From: Salmo trutta
Lineage: Eukaryota; Chordata; Actinopteri; Salmoniformes; Salmonidae
DNA: 64,000 nucleotides
Assembly: GCF_901001165.1 (NCBI RefSeq)
Contig: NC_042961.1
Location: 5,875,150-5,939,149, forward strand
Direction: 5' to 3'
This document shows, piece by piece, positions 34,471 through 63,260 of this stretch. The position numbers were made by a program, and so were the translations under genes. Under the pieces are notes generated by a model that saw nothing but the letters and a program-made list of their open reading frames with translations, was not told the origin of the DNA and did not search any database. Each line of letters opens with the position of its first letter. Within the stretch, counting starts at the first letter, position 1.

Positions 34471-36040
34471 CTATTTCTCCTTATAGTATTGTAAAACTGT
34501 TGGTGACAATGAAAGTCACCAGCAGAAAGTCACCGCGCATATTCACCAGCTAAAATGAAAGAAGACATTCTGGTATTCATAATAACAAACCGTTTAAAGG
34601 TTTTCATTTTTATTTGGTTGGTTTTTCAATCTACATACTTTATTCAAACATGGGAAATGAAACAAATCAAAACACATCAATATTTATTTTTTAAAACATA
34701 AGTACTTATTTTCTTACCAAAATTTTATACAGTTACTATTCAAAGGTAAACTCACAGACAAACATGTGGAATGATATATGAAGGAGGGAAACAGTCGTAT
34801 GTTCAAGTCGAGTCAGTAGTAAAGCACTGTAGTTTTATGCAAGTAACACTTTCTCAGCACAAGGGTTATTATTTTGATGATGGGGGACGGAACGGCTTTC
34901 CTTATGGAATGTCTGTTTAAGTTACATATGTTCTGCAGGAGAGCTGTGTGTCCTCTTACACAGACAGACCTCTGCCAGAGTAATGTTACACAGTATGGTT
35001 TAGGGGTTTCATTATTCCAGGAACTTTCCCAAAATGGTCAGGTTTTCCAGAAATCTGTGAATATTCCAACCGGGACATCTGGAAAACTTTGGAATTTGGG
35101 GAAAGTTGCCAGAATTGTGCAAATGCTGGGGAAAATGGAGGGCCGCCGTTACAAAGTTATTATAGAGCTTGGCAGTAAAAACCGTTCTCATCAAATAGCT
35201 AAGCAAAGCCCTGTACAGTAAAGTCTGAGGTCAAACATGAAAGGTCAACATCAACAAGTATGTTCTCTCAAAGAGAGAATTATAGGAGCCAGCTATACAT
35301 CATCAAACATCTATCATTTCAATTCATATCAATCATGTAAATGTTCATATTTGAAAATCTCAATAATTCTCTGACTAAAATAAACAGATGTATCATTTGG
35401 ATCCATTGTATTGATCAGGTAAAAGCAGTGGTTATAAACGCAGGTTGAATAACTTATAGAGGGTAGAACTATAGACGTCGACTTAAGAGTAAATGACCTT
35501 TAAAAGCCAAGCGCAGTGTGGTTTACTTTAAGCCTGGCCTCAGTGTATTACCACTCCCTTTCAAAGAGTCTTGAATCCGACAATAACTAAGACAGTGTGA
35601 AAAAGTCAGTACAGGAGAACACACAGAGGTGGAATTGCTTTCCAGGAGGAAGCTCAACTGGAGTTGGTACTGCTAGTATTACTTGAATAAAATCACAATT
35701 TGAAAGGGTCTCTTTTGATGCAAACAAATATTTTTCTTCAAAATAAATAAATACAACACAGAAAATGTAGAAATAATCATCATGTCTCCAGAGAGTCAGC
35801 CTCTGGATGAGAGCGACAGTACTAGAGAATTGACCAGGTCAGCTAAGGTAATTGCACTTTTTCTGTCTTATCGTAAAGAGTATCTTGGGGACTGTGTGTC
35901 CTAAAATGTACACCGTACAGGGGACTGTGTGAGTTCACAGCTGTATAATACAATAATAATATGTATTAATACATATGTGTGTTGTTCTGAGAAAGCATGA
36001 GGCCCTTATAACCAAACATGATTCTCAAATACAACAAAAA
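34471..36040. other. intergenic or marchf8 3' UTR; nothing recognised
   Basis: AT-rich unique-looking sequence without a coding region. It could be long 3' UTR of marchf8 on the minus strand, but no polyadenylation signal could be assigned. Confidence 0.4.
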
Positions 36041-36044
36041 CATG

Positions 36045-36240
36045 TTTTATTGTCATACACCAGATAGGTGAAATGAAATGTGTTGTTTTACAGGGTCAGC
36101 CATAGTAGTACAGCGCCCCTGGAGCTAATTAGGGTTAAGTGCCTTGCTCAAGGACACAGACAGATTTTTCACCTTGTTGGCTCAGGTATTCGAACCAGCA
36201 ACCGGCCCAACGCTCTAGCCGCTATGCTTCCTGGCACCTG
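36045..36240 (-). mobile_element. tRNA-derived SINE-like repeat, antisense
   Basis: Contains gtgccttgctcaaggacaca and the antisense B-box-like ggtattcgaaccagcaacc, then ctctagccgctatgc. Confidence 0.65.
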
Positions 36241-36677
36241 CCACCCGCAACTCTAATCCCAACTTTGATACAAATTAAGACACCAAATCCCAGAATACAG
36301 TGGAGCTTTACATTACAGGAAATCAGATGTTGAAAGAACAATGCTGATTTTGGTTTTGTTTGTCGTCATTGTACAAGTGTCATGGTTGGACCTCTGTTGT
36401 TGTCATGTGTATGTTTACACTAGTATCAAATACATTGTTGATAAAAATGTGTGTTTGCTGGAATGGTTGTAAAAGGCCAGAGAGGACCCTGGCATTGCTG
36501 TTCTTCAACAGATACAAAAGCACGTACAACAGACTGTAAGCCCAAAATACAGTGTTGCCTTGAGGAAACCACAACACCCGTGTTCAGACTGCACTTCCCT
36601 ACTCCCAACACTAGATGGTGACCCAGCCAGCTCCTCACCGCCAAACCGCTCTGCTGACAGTTCCAATACACGTTCAT

Positions 36678-37232
36678 GTTCTGTCACTGCTCAGTATTTA
36701 GATTTTAGTATTGTAATTAAGTCAAGAAATCATGTTCTGGCATTTCTGCGCAGATGAATCAGACACCTTATCGATAGCAACAGCCCACGGTCCTTCCGGA
36801 ATCAGAATTTTTTTTGGGAGAAACGTAGTCAGAGAAATGCTGATGATTGTCTTGCTTGAGCTGTGTATGCAACTGGTTCACCTCTGGTGCTCACAGGCAA
36901 TGTGTACTGGAAGAGATTTCTGAATGTTATTCGCCCAGCGTACACCCCTCCAACCAGACATGCTTTATCTACTCATTTGCTGGATGCAGAGTTCAACAAA
37001 GTTCAAGTGAAGGTCAAGCAAATCCTAGAGAAGGCAGACTGTATTGCAATCATCTCTGATGGGTGGCCGAATGTTCGTGGGCAAGGAATAATTAACTACA
37101 TCATCTCCACCCCTCAATCAGTATTCTAGAAGAGCACAGACACAAGGGACATCTGTCACTGCTCAGCATTTAGATTTTAGTATTGTAATTAAGTCAAGAA
37201 ATCATGTTCTTGCATTTCTGCGCAGATTGAAT
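36678..37232 (+). mobile_element. hAT transposon fragment flanked by direct repeats
   Basis: Translation of 36900-37135 gives RPAYTPPTRHALSTHLLDAE and EKADCIAIISDGWPNVRGQG, typical of hAT transposases (the 'DGW' region). It lies between two near-identical 80-bp copies (36678-36757 and 37151-37231, with tttagattttagtattgtaa). No complete frame was found. Confidence 0.7.
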
Positions 37233-37783
37233 TTGACACTATATTAGACTCTTACCAAGTTACATTTGACTGATATCATTGATGACAACATAAGGTTTTG
37301 GCTCTGTCAAACAACTGTCTCTATTGTCAACATATGGCAACTTTACTGGAGAGAAGCATCAGACGTTACTTTAGGAAAAATGAAATCGAAAAATGTACAA
37401 ATGTGTCTAATCAAAGCCTCATTATGCCAGATGTGAGAAACAGCGACACATCAAGTTAAATCAAATAATGATTAGTGAAACAACTGGTGGGTTAGGGACT
37501 GATCACTGTAACGTAGAAAGGGAAGGTTGTCTAACTGTGCAATAGAGACTTTAGCTCGACTGAAAAACGTTATGTTGTGTTGCAGGTCTCTGTATCAGGT
37601 GTTTGTCTCTCTCTCACACCGGAGTCTCAATAACTGACTGTAGGTGTACAACTAGGCTACAGTATAACCCACCCACCCTCATCACCATAGTAAAAATAGG
37701 ATCAGCATTAATAATCATTTATTACATTTCTATAGGTCTTTTCATAGAATCATAGAGGGAAAAATAAACAAGCAATATATCAT

Positions 37784-38000
37784 GGCAGGTAAACCAGTAG
37801 AGAACAGGTAAACCAGTAGAGGCCAGGTAAACCAGCAGACGCCAGGTAAACCTGTAGACGCCAGGTAAACCAGTAGAGGCCAGGTCAACCAGTAGAGGAC
37901 AGGTCAACCAGTCGAGGCCAGGTCAACCAGTAGAGGCCGGGTCAACCAGTAGAGGCCAGGTCAAACAGTAGAGTCCAGGTCAACCAATAGAGGCCAGTTC
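37784..38000 (+). repeat. 19-bp minisatellite, about 11 copies
   Basis: Units are of the type caggtaaaccagtagaggc, changing to caggtcaaccagtagaggc. Confidence 0.92.
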
Positions 38001-39620
38001 ATGGCTTGAGGCGAGGGAGCTGGTCAGGGGATGGTAGATGATGGTGATTGGTTGTCTCATAATAATAGGCCCTGTACTCCATGCCTTCTGCCTCTGGACC
38101 TCTCAGTGGAGGAAAATAAACAGCCAGTGATCAAATTAATATAATCTTATGTAAATGAGGATTTTAATAATCCCATCTGCATTATCCATCTACATTATCA
38201 TTATCAGTGTGATCAGAGAAGCCAATTGGCCCACTATAAACTGCCTTGGGAAGAGAGGAGGATGACAGGATGAGATAACAGTCTAAATATAGCAAGCTGT
38301 AGCTTCCTCAAGGCATCATAAAACCCATGATTACACCAACATAATTAACAACAGATTATTATTAAAAACTGCACATGGAATACCAGAAGTACTGTATAAT
38401 TCACACAATAGAAAAAACATGACCGATTGGTTGATTTTCCAAAGGTCATGTTAAGATGATGACTGACATGGGAGATTATCTAGCAATTTCCTGTGACTGA
38501 ATGGTTGGTAGAAAATGGTTTTAAAAACGTTACATTCTTCTCAGAGCCTTTAAAGAGTTCCAATGGTAGAAGGAGGTAATGTCAGGTGGATGGCTGGATC
38601 TGATGTTATCCCAACGTTGTGTTTTGGTTGTATCAACGTTGTATCAATATTGTACCAACCCAACCCAAACAAGATGTAAAAACCCCAGAGCTTGAATAAC
38701 CAGTAGGCCATATATAGCAATGACTTTCAGTGTTTGTTTTTCTAGATGAAAAGGGAAATGATCATTTTGGCAAAATTCCATTCCCCCCATCATTCATTGC
38801 TTTTCTCGATTCCTTTTTTGTCATCCAAGGGAGGGCAGGTGTGTATGTGTCTGTGTGTGGGACAGAAATGTCAAATGTAAATCAAAAGATTTTCCCACAA
38901 ATCTTCCTGTTTGTTTCTGTATAATTTCCCACACTTATACTGGAAACAAAAATGTGTCCTTAGGACTTCCTGGGAACATCACAAAATGGTCGTCAAGACA
39001 TTGTGTCATGGTCCTGTGGAGGTTTTGTTTAGTTCCCGGTTGCCAGAACCAAACAGGAACCTGTTCATAAAGTTCCCTAGTTGACATAAAAAAAACGTAT
39101 TATAACATTACACTGCGACCAAACCGGGACCTGCACTGATGTCCCCTTATGGATAACGTCTTGCTGAAACCCTAAAAAACCTAATGGGAACATCGCTTAA
39201 TGTCCTAGAGATGTCCTCTGTTTGCTGGGATATACTATAAAGAACTTGACTCATATTAAAAGAGAAAAGGGTTGAGAGGGATGTAGGTGGGAACTAAAAA
39301 GTGCTTCAATGCATGGTCAGATCCGATACAATCCGGTCTGATCTGGTCCAGACCAGTACAGACCCAAACCCAGAGGGGCGGGCATGTAGGCCTTAGCGGG
39401 CTCTCAGCGGTATGGTGGCAGTAGTTGGAATGTTGAATGTTCCAGAATGTTCCAAAGTGTTCTAGAATGTTCCAGAGATCCGGCGGCGCTTTAGCCCACG
39501 ACTCACAGGAAGTACAACCAATAAACCAAACATACAAGCTAACAAACAAACAACGAAACAGAAACACTGAAACCTCTGAAGCAGAGTGAGTTCATCCGAC
39601 TCAGTCCTGTTCCCCCAGAG

Positions 39621-39625
<5 letters not shown>
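38001..39625. other. intergenic, nothing recognised
   Basis: Mixed AT-rich sequence without a supportable gene or known repeat. A (GT)n tract follows at 39626-39652. Confidence 0.4.
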
Positions 39626-39657
<32 letters not shown>

Positions 39658-39841
39658 GAGGTGTCTATGGGCTCATTGGGCCCCAGTGGAGAAAGGAGGG
39701 TTGTTGGTCCGTAGTCCTGTCTCAGACAGTGTGGAGACGGTGGGGTCAGGGGTTGGGGTGGGACGGTCACACCTCAGGAGAACATCCATACTATAGTCTT
39801 TTGTATATCTGCGTGTATGTGTTTCACTCTGTGCGCTGATC

Positions 39842-40014
39842 AATGGAGGCTGCTGAGGGGAGGACGGCTCATAATAATGGCTGGAACGGAGCGAATGGAA
39901 TGGCATCAAACCATATGTTTGATGTATTTGATACCATTCCATGGATTCCACTCGAGCCATTACCACGAGCCTGTCCTCCCCAATGAAGGTGCCACCAACC
40001 TCCTGTGGCGTTCA
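39842..40014. mobile_element. palindromic salmonid MITE
   Basis: Arms ggctgctgaggggaggacgg...ataatggctgg and ccattaccacgagcctgtcc...accaacctcctg are complementary, around a central palindrome (catatgtttgatgtatttga). A relative is at 61436-61592. Confidence 0.75.
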
Positions 40015-40066
40015 TGTGTGTGTTTATATACGTAGGTCAGACATGATGTGTCCCTGTGTGTCAGTA

Positions 40067-41290
40067 TTCATACCTCTTGACTTATTCCACATTTTGTTAC
40101 AGCCTGAATTCATAATGCATTAAATATGTTTTTTCTCGCCCATCTACACACAATACCCCATAATGACAAAGCAAAAACATGAAATACAGAAATCTCTCAT
40201 TTACATAAGTATTCACACCCCTGAGTCAATACTTTGTAGAAGCACCTTTGGCAGTGATTACAGCTATGAGTCTTTCTATGTAAATCTCTAAGAGCTTTCC
40301 ACACCTGGACTGTGCAACATTTGCCCATTTCTATTTAAAAAATGTATCAAGCTCTGTCAAATTGGTTGTTGATCATTGCTAGACAACCATTTTCAGGTCA
40401 TGCCATAGATTTTAAAGTGGATTTAAGCCACTCAGGAACATTCACTGTCTTCTTGGTAAGCAACTCCAGTGTAGGTTTGGCCTTGTGTTTTAGGTTATTG
40501 TCCTGCTGAAAGGTGAAATCATCTCCCAGTGTCTGGTGGAAAGCAGACTATCCCAGATTTTTCTCTAGGATTTTGCCTGTGCTTATCCCCATTCCATTGC
40601 TTTTTTATCCTGTAAAACTGCCCATCCTTAATGGTAACAAGAATACCCATAACAGGATGCAGCCACCACTATGCTTGAAAATATTAAGAGTGGTACTCAG
40701 TAATGTGTTGTATTGGATTTGCCCCAAAAATAACATTTTGTATTCAGGACAAAAAGGTAATTGCTCTGCCACATTTTCTGCAATATTACTTTAGTTAGTG
40801 CCTTGTTGCAAACAGGATGCATCTTATGGAATATTTTTTATACTGTACAGGCTTCTTTCTTTTTGCTCTGTCAATCAGGTAAGTATTGTGGAGTAACTAC
40901 GATGTTGTTGATCCATCCTCAGTTTTCTCCTATCACAGCCATTAAACTCTGTTAACTCTTTTAAAGTCACCATTGGCCTCATGGTGAAATCCCTGAGCGG
41001 TTTCCTTCCTCTCAGGCAACTGAGTTAGAAAGGACGCCTTTAACTTTGTAGTGACTGGGTGTATTGATACACCATAAAAAGTGTAATTCATAACTTCACC
41101 ATGCTCAAAGGGATATTCAATGTCTGCTTTTATTTAAAAACAAATTACCAATTGGTGCCCTTCTTTGCGAGGCATTAGAAAACCTCCATGGTCTTTGTGG
41201 TTGAATCTGTGTTTGAAATGCACTGCTAGACAGAGACCTTACAGATAATTGTATGTGTTGGGCACAGAGATTAGATAGTAAATAAATTAA
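40067..41290 (-). mobile_element. Tc1-like element, antisense, truncated
   Basis: It starts with the tip tcttgacttattccacattt, then cacaataccccataatgaca. It carries antisense, degraded transposase text such as aacaggatgcagccaccact. The right end is cut by the next element. Confidence 0.7.
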
Positions 41291-42792
41291 AGGAATTTTT
41301 ATCCTCATCAATCTATACACAATACCCCATAATGGCAAAGTGAAAACAGGCTTTTAGAAATGTTAGCAAATGTATAAAAAAAATAAAAAAAACATATTTA
41401 CATAAGTATTCAGACCCTTTGCTATGAGACTCGAAATTGAGCTCAGGTGCATCCTGTTTCCATTGATCATCCTTGAGCTGTCTATACAACTTGAATGGAG
41501 TCCACTTGGGGTAAATCAATTGATTGGACATGATTTGGAAACTCAAATAACCGGTTTATAAAAGGACACACAGTTGACAGTGCATGTCATAGCAAAAACC
41601 AAGGCATGAGTTCGAAGGAATTGTCCGTAGAGTTCCGAGACAGGATTGTGATGAGGAACAGATCTGGGGAAGGGTACCAAAATAAATTCTGCAGCATTGA
41701 AGGTCCCCAAGAACACATTGGTCTCCATCATTCTTAAATGGAAGAAGTTTGGATCCACCAAGACTCTTCCTAGAGCTGGCCGCCCAGCCAAACTGAGCAA
41801 TCGGGGGAGAAGAGCCTTGGTCAGGGAGGTGAACAAGAACCCGATGGTCACTCTGAAAGAGCTCCAGAGTTCCTCTGTGGAGATGGGAGAACCTTCCAGA
41901 AGGACGAACCATCTTTGCAGCACTCTACCAATCAGGCCTTTATTGTAGAGTGGCCAGACGGAAGCCACTCCTCAGTAAAAGGCACATGACAGCCCACTTG
42001 GAGTTTGCCAAAAGGCACCTAAAGGACTCTCAGACCAAAAGAAACAAGATTCTCTGGTCTGATGAAACCAAGATTGAACTCTTGAGGAAACCTGGCACCA
42101 TCCCTATGGTGGAGCATGGTGATGGCAGCATCATGCTGTGGGGATGTTTTTCAGCAGCAGGGACAGGGAGACCAGTCAGGATAGAGGGAAAGATGAACGG
42201 AGCAAAGTACAGAGATATCCTTCATGAAAACCTGCTCCAGAGCGCTCAGGACCTCAGACTGGGGCAAAGTTTCACCTTCCAACAGGACAACGACCCTAAG
42301 CACACAGCCAAGACAATGCAGGGGTGGCTTCAGGACAAGTCTCTGAATATCATTGAGTGGCCCAGCCAGAGCACGTACTTGAACCCGATCAAACATCTCT
42401 GGAGAGACCTGAAAATAGCTGTGCAGCGACGCTCCCCATCCAACCAGATAGAGCTTGAGAGGGTCTGCAGAGAAGAATGGGAGAAACTCCCTAAATACAG
42501 GTGTGTCAAGCTTGTAGCATCATACCCAACAAGACTCAAGGGCTATAATCGCTGCAAAAGGTACATCAACAAAGTACTGAGTAAAGGGTCTGAATACTTA
42601 TGTAAATGTGATATTTCCGTTTTTTTATATACATTTGCAAACATTTCTAAAAACCTGATTTTGCTTTGTCATTATCTGGTATTGTGTGTAGATTGATGAG
42701 GGGGAAATCAATTTAATCAATTTTAGAACAACGCTGTAATGTAACAAAATGTGGAAAAAGTCAAGGGATCTGAAAACTTTCTGAATGCCTTG
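41291..42792 (+). mobile_element. Tc1-like transposon, near full length
   Basis: Left inverted repeat includes tacacaataccccataatgg and cataagtattcagacccttt; the right has agtcaagggatctgaaaact. Its transposase is at 41600-42600. It sits within the 39-bp repeat that follows marchf8. Confidence 0.82.
41600..42590 (+). pseudogene. Tc1-like transposase, frameshifted
   Basis: The first frame reads VPKNTLVSIILKWKKFGS and LPRAGRPAKLSNRGRRALVR. A second frame from 41950 reads NKILWSDETKIELL, SIMLWGCFSAAGTGRP, FTFQQDNDPKHTAK and LNPIKHLWRDLK. The third catalytic position reads Lys (PIKH), where Glu is expected, so activity is lost even apart from the frameshift near 41940. Confidence 0.85.
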
Positions 42793-42914
42793 TATGTTGG
42801 TCAGACATGGTGTGTCCCTGTATGTGTGTATATGTGGGTCAGACATGGTGTGTCCCTGTATGTGTGTATATGTGGGTCAGACATGGTGTGTCCCTGTATG
42901 TGTGTATATGTGGG

Positions 42915-42926
<12 letters not shown>
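42790..42926 (+). repeat. 39-bp tandem repeat at the marchf8 stop codon
   Basis: About four units of gtcagacatggtgtgtccct followed by gtatgtgtgtatatgtgg. A single matching unit lies at 40015-40066 on the other side of the two Tc1-like elements. Confidence 0.92.
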
Positions 42927-59357
<16,431 letters not shown>

Positions 59358-59427
59358 CTACAGAGACAGACACACAGGGTCAGTTACAGACACAGATAAG
59401 TAGACCATAGCAGATACACAGCTATTG

Positions 59428-59628
59428 GGACGGCAGCTAGCCTAGTGGTTAGAACACTGGGCCAGTAACCGAAAGGTTGCTGGATCGAATCCCCGAGCTG
59501 ACAAGGTATAAATCTGTCATTCTGCCCCTGAACAAGGCAGTTAACCCACTGTTTCCTGGTAGGACATAATTATAAATAAGAACTTGTTCATAACTTACTT
59601 AAATAAAGGTTCAATAAAAAATATATAT
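59428..59628 (+). mobile_element. tRNA-derived SINE
   Basis: Head ggcagctagcctagtggtta, B box ctggatcgaatcc, body ctgcccctgaacaaggcagt and tail acttaaataaaggttcaat. Confidence 0.85.
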
Positions 59629-59631
59629 ACA

Positions 59632-59690
59632 GTGCCTTCAGAAAGTATTCATACACACCCCTTGACTTACTCCACAGTTTGTTGTTACTG
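59632..59690. mobile_element. Tc1-like terminal fragment
   Basis: acagtgccttcagaaagtat and ccttgacttactccaca match the tip type seen at 40067. Confidence 0.6.
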
Positions 59691-59694
59691 CCTA

Positions 59695-61330
59695 TAGAAA
59701 ATTACTGATAGAGTTATTACCCCCAGACAGTTACTGATACAGAGTTATTACCCCCAGACAGTTAATGATAGAGTTATTACTTCCAGACAGTTACTGATAC
59801 ATAGTTATTACTTCCAGACAGTTAATGATACAGAGTTATTATCTCCAGACAGTTACTGATACAGAGTTATTACCTCCAGACAGTTAATGATACAGAGTTA
59901 TTACCTCCAGACAGTTACTGATACATAGTTATTACCTCCAGACAGTTACTGATACAGAGTTATTACCTCCAGACAGTTACTGATACAGAGTTATTACCTC
60001 CAGACAGTTACTGATACATAGTTATTACTTCCAGACAGTTAATGATACAGAGTTATTACCTCCAGACAGTTACTGATAGAGTTATTACCTCCAGACAGTT
60101 AATGATACAGAGTTATTACTTCCAGACAGTTACTGATACATCGTTATTACCTCCGACAGTTACTGATACAGAGTTATTACCCCCAGACAGTTAATGATAG
60201 AGTTATTACTTCCAGACAGTTACTGATACATAGTTAGTACCTCCAGACTGTTAATAATACAGAGTTATTATATCCAGACAGGTATTACCTCCAGACAGTT
60301 ACTGATACATAGTTAGTACCTCCAGACTGTTAATAATACAGAGTTATTATATCCAGACAGGTATTACCTCCAGACAGTTACTGATACAGAGTTATTACCT
60401 CCAGACAGTTACTGATAGAGTTATTACCTCCAGACAGTTACTGATAGAGTTATTACCTCCAGACAGTTACTGATACAGAGTTATTACCTCCAGACAGTTA
60501 CTGATACAGAGTTATTACCTCCAGACAGTTACTGATACATAGTTATTACCTCCAGACAGTTATTACCTCCAGACAGTTAATAATACAGAGTTATTACCTC
60601 CAGATAGTTATTACTTCCAGACAGTTACTGAAAGTTATTACCTCCGACAGTTACTGACACAGAGTTATTACCTCCGACAGTTACTGATACAGAGTTATTA
60701 CCTCCAGACAGTTATTACCCCCAGACAGTTACTGACAGAGTTATTACCTCCAGACAGTTACTGAAAGAGTTATTACCTCCAGACAGTTATTACTTCCAGA
60801 CAGTTACTGAATGTTATTACCTCCGACAGTTACTGATACAGAGTTATTACCTCCGACAGTTACTGATACAGAGTTATTACCCCCAGACAGTTACTGATAC
60901 AGAGTTATTACCTCCAGACAGTTACTGATACAGAGTTATTACCTCCAGACAGTTATTACTCCCAGACAGTTACTGATAGAGTTATTACCTCCGACAGTTA
61001 CTGATACAGAGTTATTACCTCCAGACAATTACTGATACAGAGTTATTACCTCCAGACAGTTACTGATACAGAGTTATTACCTCCAGACAGTTATTACTCC
61101 CAGACAGTTACTGATACAGAGTTATTACCTCCAGACAGTTACTGAAAGAGTTATTACCTCCAGACAGTTACTGATACAGAGTTATTACCTCCAGACAGTT
61201 ACTGATACATAGTTATTACCTCCAGACAGTTACTGATACAGAGTTATTACTCCCAGACAGTTACTGATAGAGTTATTACCTCCAGACAGTTACTGAAAGA
61301 GTTATTACCTCCAGACAGTTAACGATGCAG
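59695..61330 (+). repeat. 31-bp minisatellite, about 50 copies
   Basis: The unit holds gacagttactgatacagagt and tattacctcca, with short variants lacking 'acag' or the 'tactgatacagag' part. Confidence 0.96.
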
Positions 61331-61435
61331 AGTTACAGTATCAACAAATTCTCATAGAGGAGATCAAAGTTTATATCAGACAGAAATACTGATCACATCA
61401 GAACTAATAACACAACACAGAGACGGTCTATCACA

Positions 61436-61592
61436 GGAGGCTGGTGAGGGGAGGATGGCAATTAATAGTGGCTGGAATTAATTGGAATCAAAATATGTGT
61501 TTGATGTGTTTTTTATCATGTTAAGTACACTCCATTCCAGCCATTACTATGAGCCCGTCCTCCTCAATTAAGGTACCACAAGCCACCTGTGC
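61436..61592. mobile_element. palindromic MITE, diverged
   Basis: ggctggtgaggggaggatgg and ccagccattactatgagccc arms match the MITE at 39842-40014. Confidence 0.7.
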
Positions 61593-61689
61593 TGTCTATG
61601 TCCCCAAGAGGAAACTGAATAATGACAAACTAATGTCATTTATGCTATTTTATTGCTGAATCAACTTCACAGTCATTAATCATTTTCTG

Positions 61690-61795
61690 TTTTCTGAGGG
61701 GCATGGGTTTCGTCCCATATGGCACCCAATGGGCCCTGGTCAAAAGTAGTGCACTATATAGGGAATAAGGTGATATTTGGGACGCATCCATTAGA
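61690..61795. repeat. interspersed repeat common in salmonids
   Basis: Contains cgtcccatatggcacccaat and gtagtgcactatatagggaa, a near-palindromic phrase typical of a dispersed fish repeat; family not identified. Confidence 0.5.
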
Positions 61796-61904
61796 GTAGA
61801 CATAGAATGACCACGATAGTTTGTTACAGTATGACTTATAAACAGAACAAGGTATTTTACCACAGCAGCATTGACTGTTGGAGGACATGAGATCACTACA
61901 GTGA

Positions 61905-61909
<5 letters not shown>

Positions 61910-61966
<57 letters not shown>
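61910..61966 (+). repeat. (CA)n microsatellite
   Basis: About 27 CA pairs. Confidence 0.97.
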
Positions 61967-61968
<2 letters not shown>

Positions 61969-62703
61969 TTATTCAGTATTCTGAGCATACACACACCATA
62001 AACGAAAGGTATATTTCAGGGAATCAATCAGATCTGTAACATCGCTCTTATTCTCAAGCAGGAAGTTGGAAGGAGAACATCGATGGAGAGAGAGAAATTG
62101 AGAAAGAGTGAGCGAGAAAGAGAGATAGGGAAAGAGGGAGAGAGAGAAGTAGAGTGGAGAGAGAGAGTGTGAGGGAGAGGATGAGAAAGAGAGAGAAGAA
62201 GAGAGAGAGAGAAATAGAGGGGAGAAAGAGGGAGAGCGTGAGAGAGAGGATGGTGGGATCAGAGTTGCTGTTGAAAATGCAGAGTAAACCTGTAAAGGCA
62301 GCGCTGAAGTCAATACTCTCAGAACACACACACCCTCTCCCTATACACACATACACCCTCTCCCTATACACACACACACCCTCTCCCTATACACACACAC
62401 ACCCTCTCCCTATACACACATACACCCTCTCCCTATACACACACACCCTCTCCCTATACACACACACACCCTCTCCCTATACACACACACCCTCTCCCTA
62501 TACACACACACACCCTCTCCCTATACAAACACACACCCTCTCCCTATACAAACACACACCCTCTCCGTATACACACACACACCCTCTCCGTATACACACA
62601 CACACACCCTCTCCGTATAGACACACACACCCTTTCCCTACACACACACACACACCCTCTCCCTATACACACACACACACACACACACACACCCTCTCCC
62701 TAA

Positions 62704-62734
<31 letters not shown>

Positions 62735-63260
62735 CTCCCTAAACACACACACACCCTCTCCCTAAACACACACACACACACCCTCTCCCTAAACACACAC
62801 ACACACACACCCTCTCCCTAAACACACACACACACACCCTCTCCCTAAACACACACACACACACACCCTCTCCCTAAACACACACACACACACACCTCTA
62901 TTCAGTATTCTGAGCATACACACACCATAAATGAAAGGTATATTTCAGGGAATCAATCAGATCTGTAACATCGCTCTTATTCTCAAGCAGGAAGTTGGAA
63001 GGAGAACATCGATGGAGAGAGAGAAATTGAGAAAGAGTGAGCGAGAAAGAGAGATAGGGAAAGAGGGAGAGAGAGAAGTAGAGTGGAGAGAGAGAGTGTG
63101 AGGGAGAGGATGAGAAAGAGAGAGAAAAAGAGAGAGAGAGAAATAGAGGGGAGAAAGAGGGAGAGCGTGAGAGAGAGGATGGTGGGATCAGAGTTGCTGT
63201 TGAAAATGCAGAGTAAACCTGTAAAGGCAGCGCTGAAGTCAATACTCTCAGAACACACAC
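61967..63260 (+). repeat. tandem duplication of about 930 bp
   Basis: The block 61967-62330 recurs at 62897-63260, starting ttcagtattctgagcataca. Only a few differences are visible. GA-rich sequence sits in the middle of each copy and the CA-rich array separates them. Confidence 0.93.

Noticed and set aside
41600..42590. Transposase as a functional gene
   Set aside because: Frameshift and loss of the third catalytic residue (Lys in place of Glu).
59695..61330. CRISPR-like array of 31-bp repeats
   Set aside because: There are no unique spacers between units and the DNA is vertebrate; it is a minisatellite.
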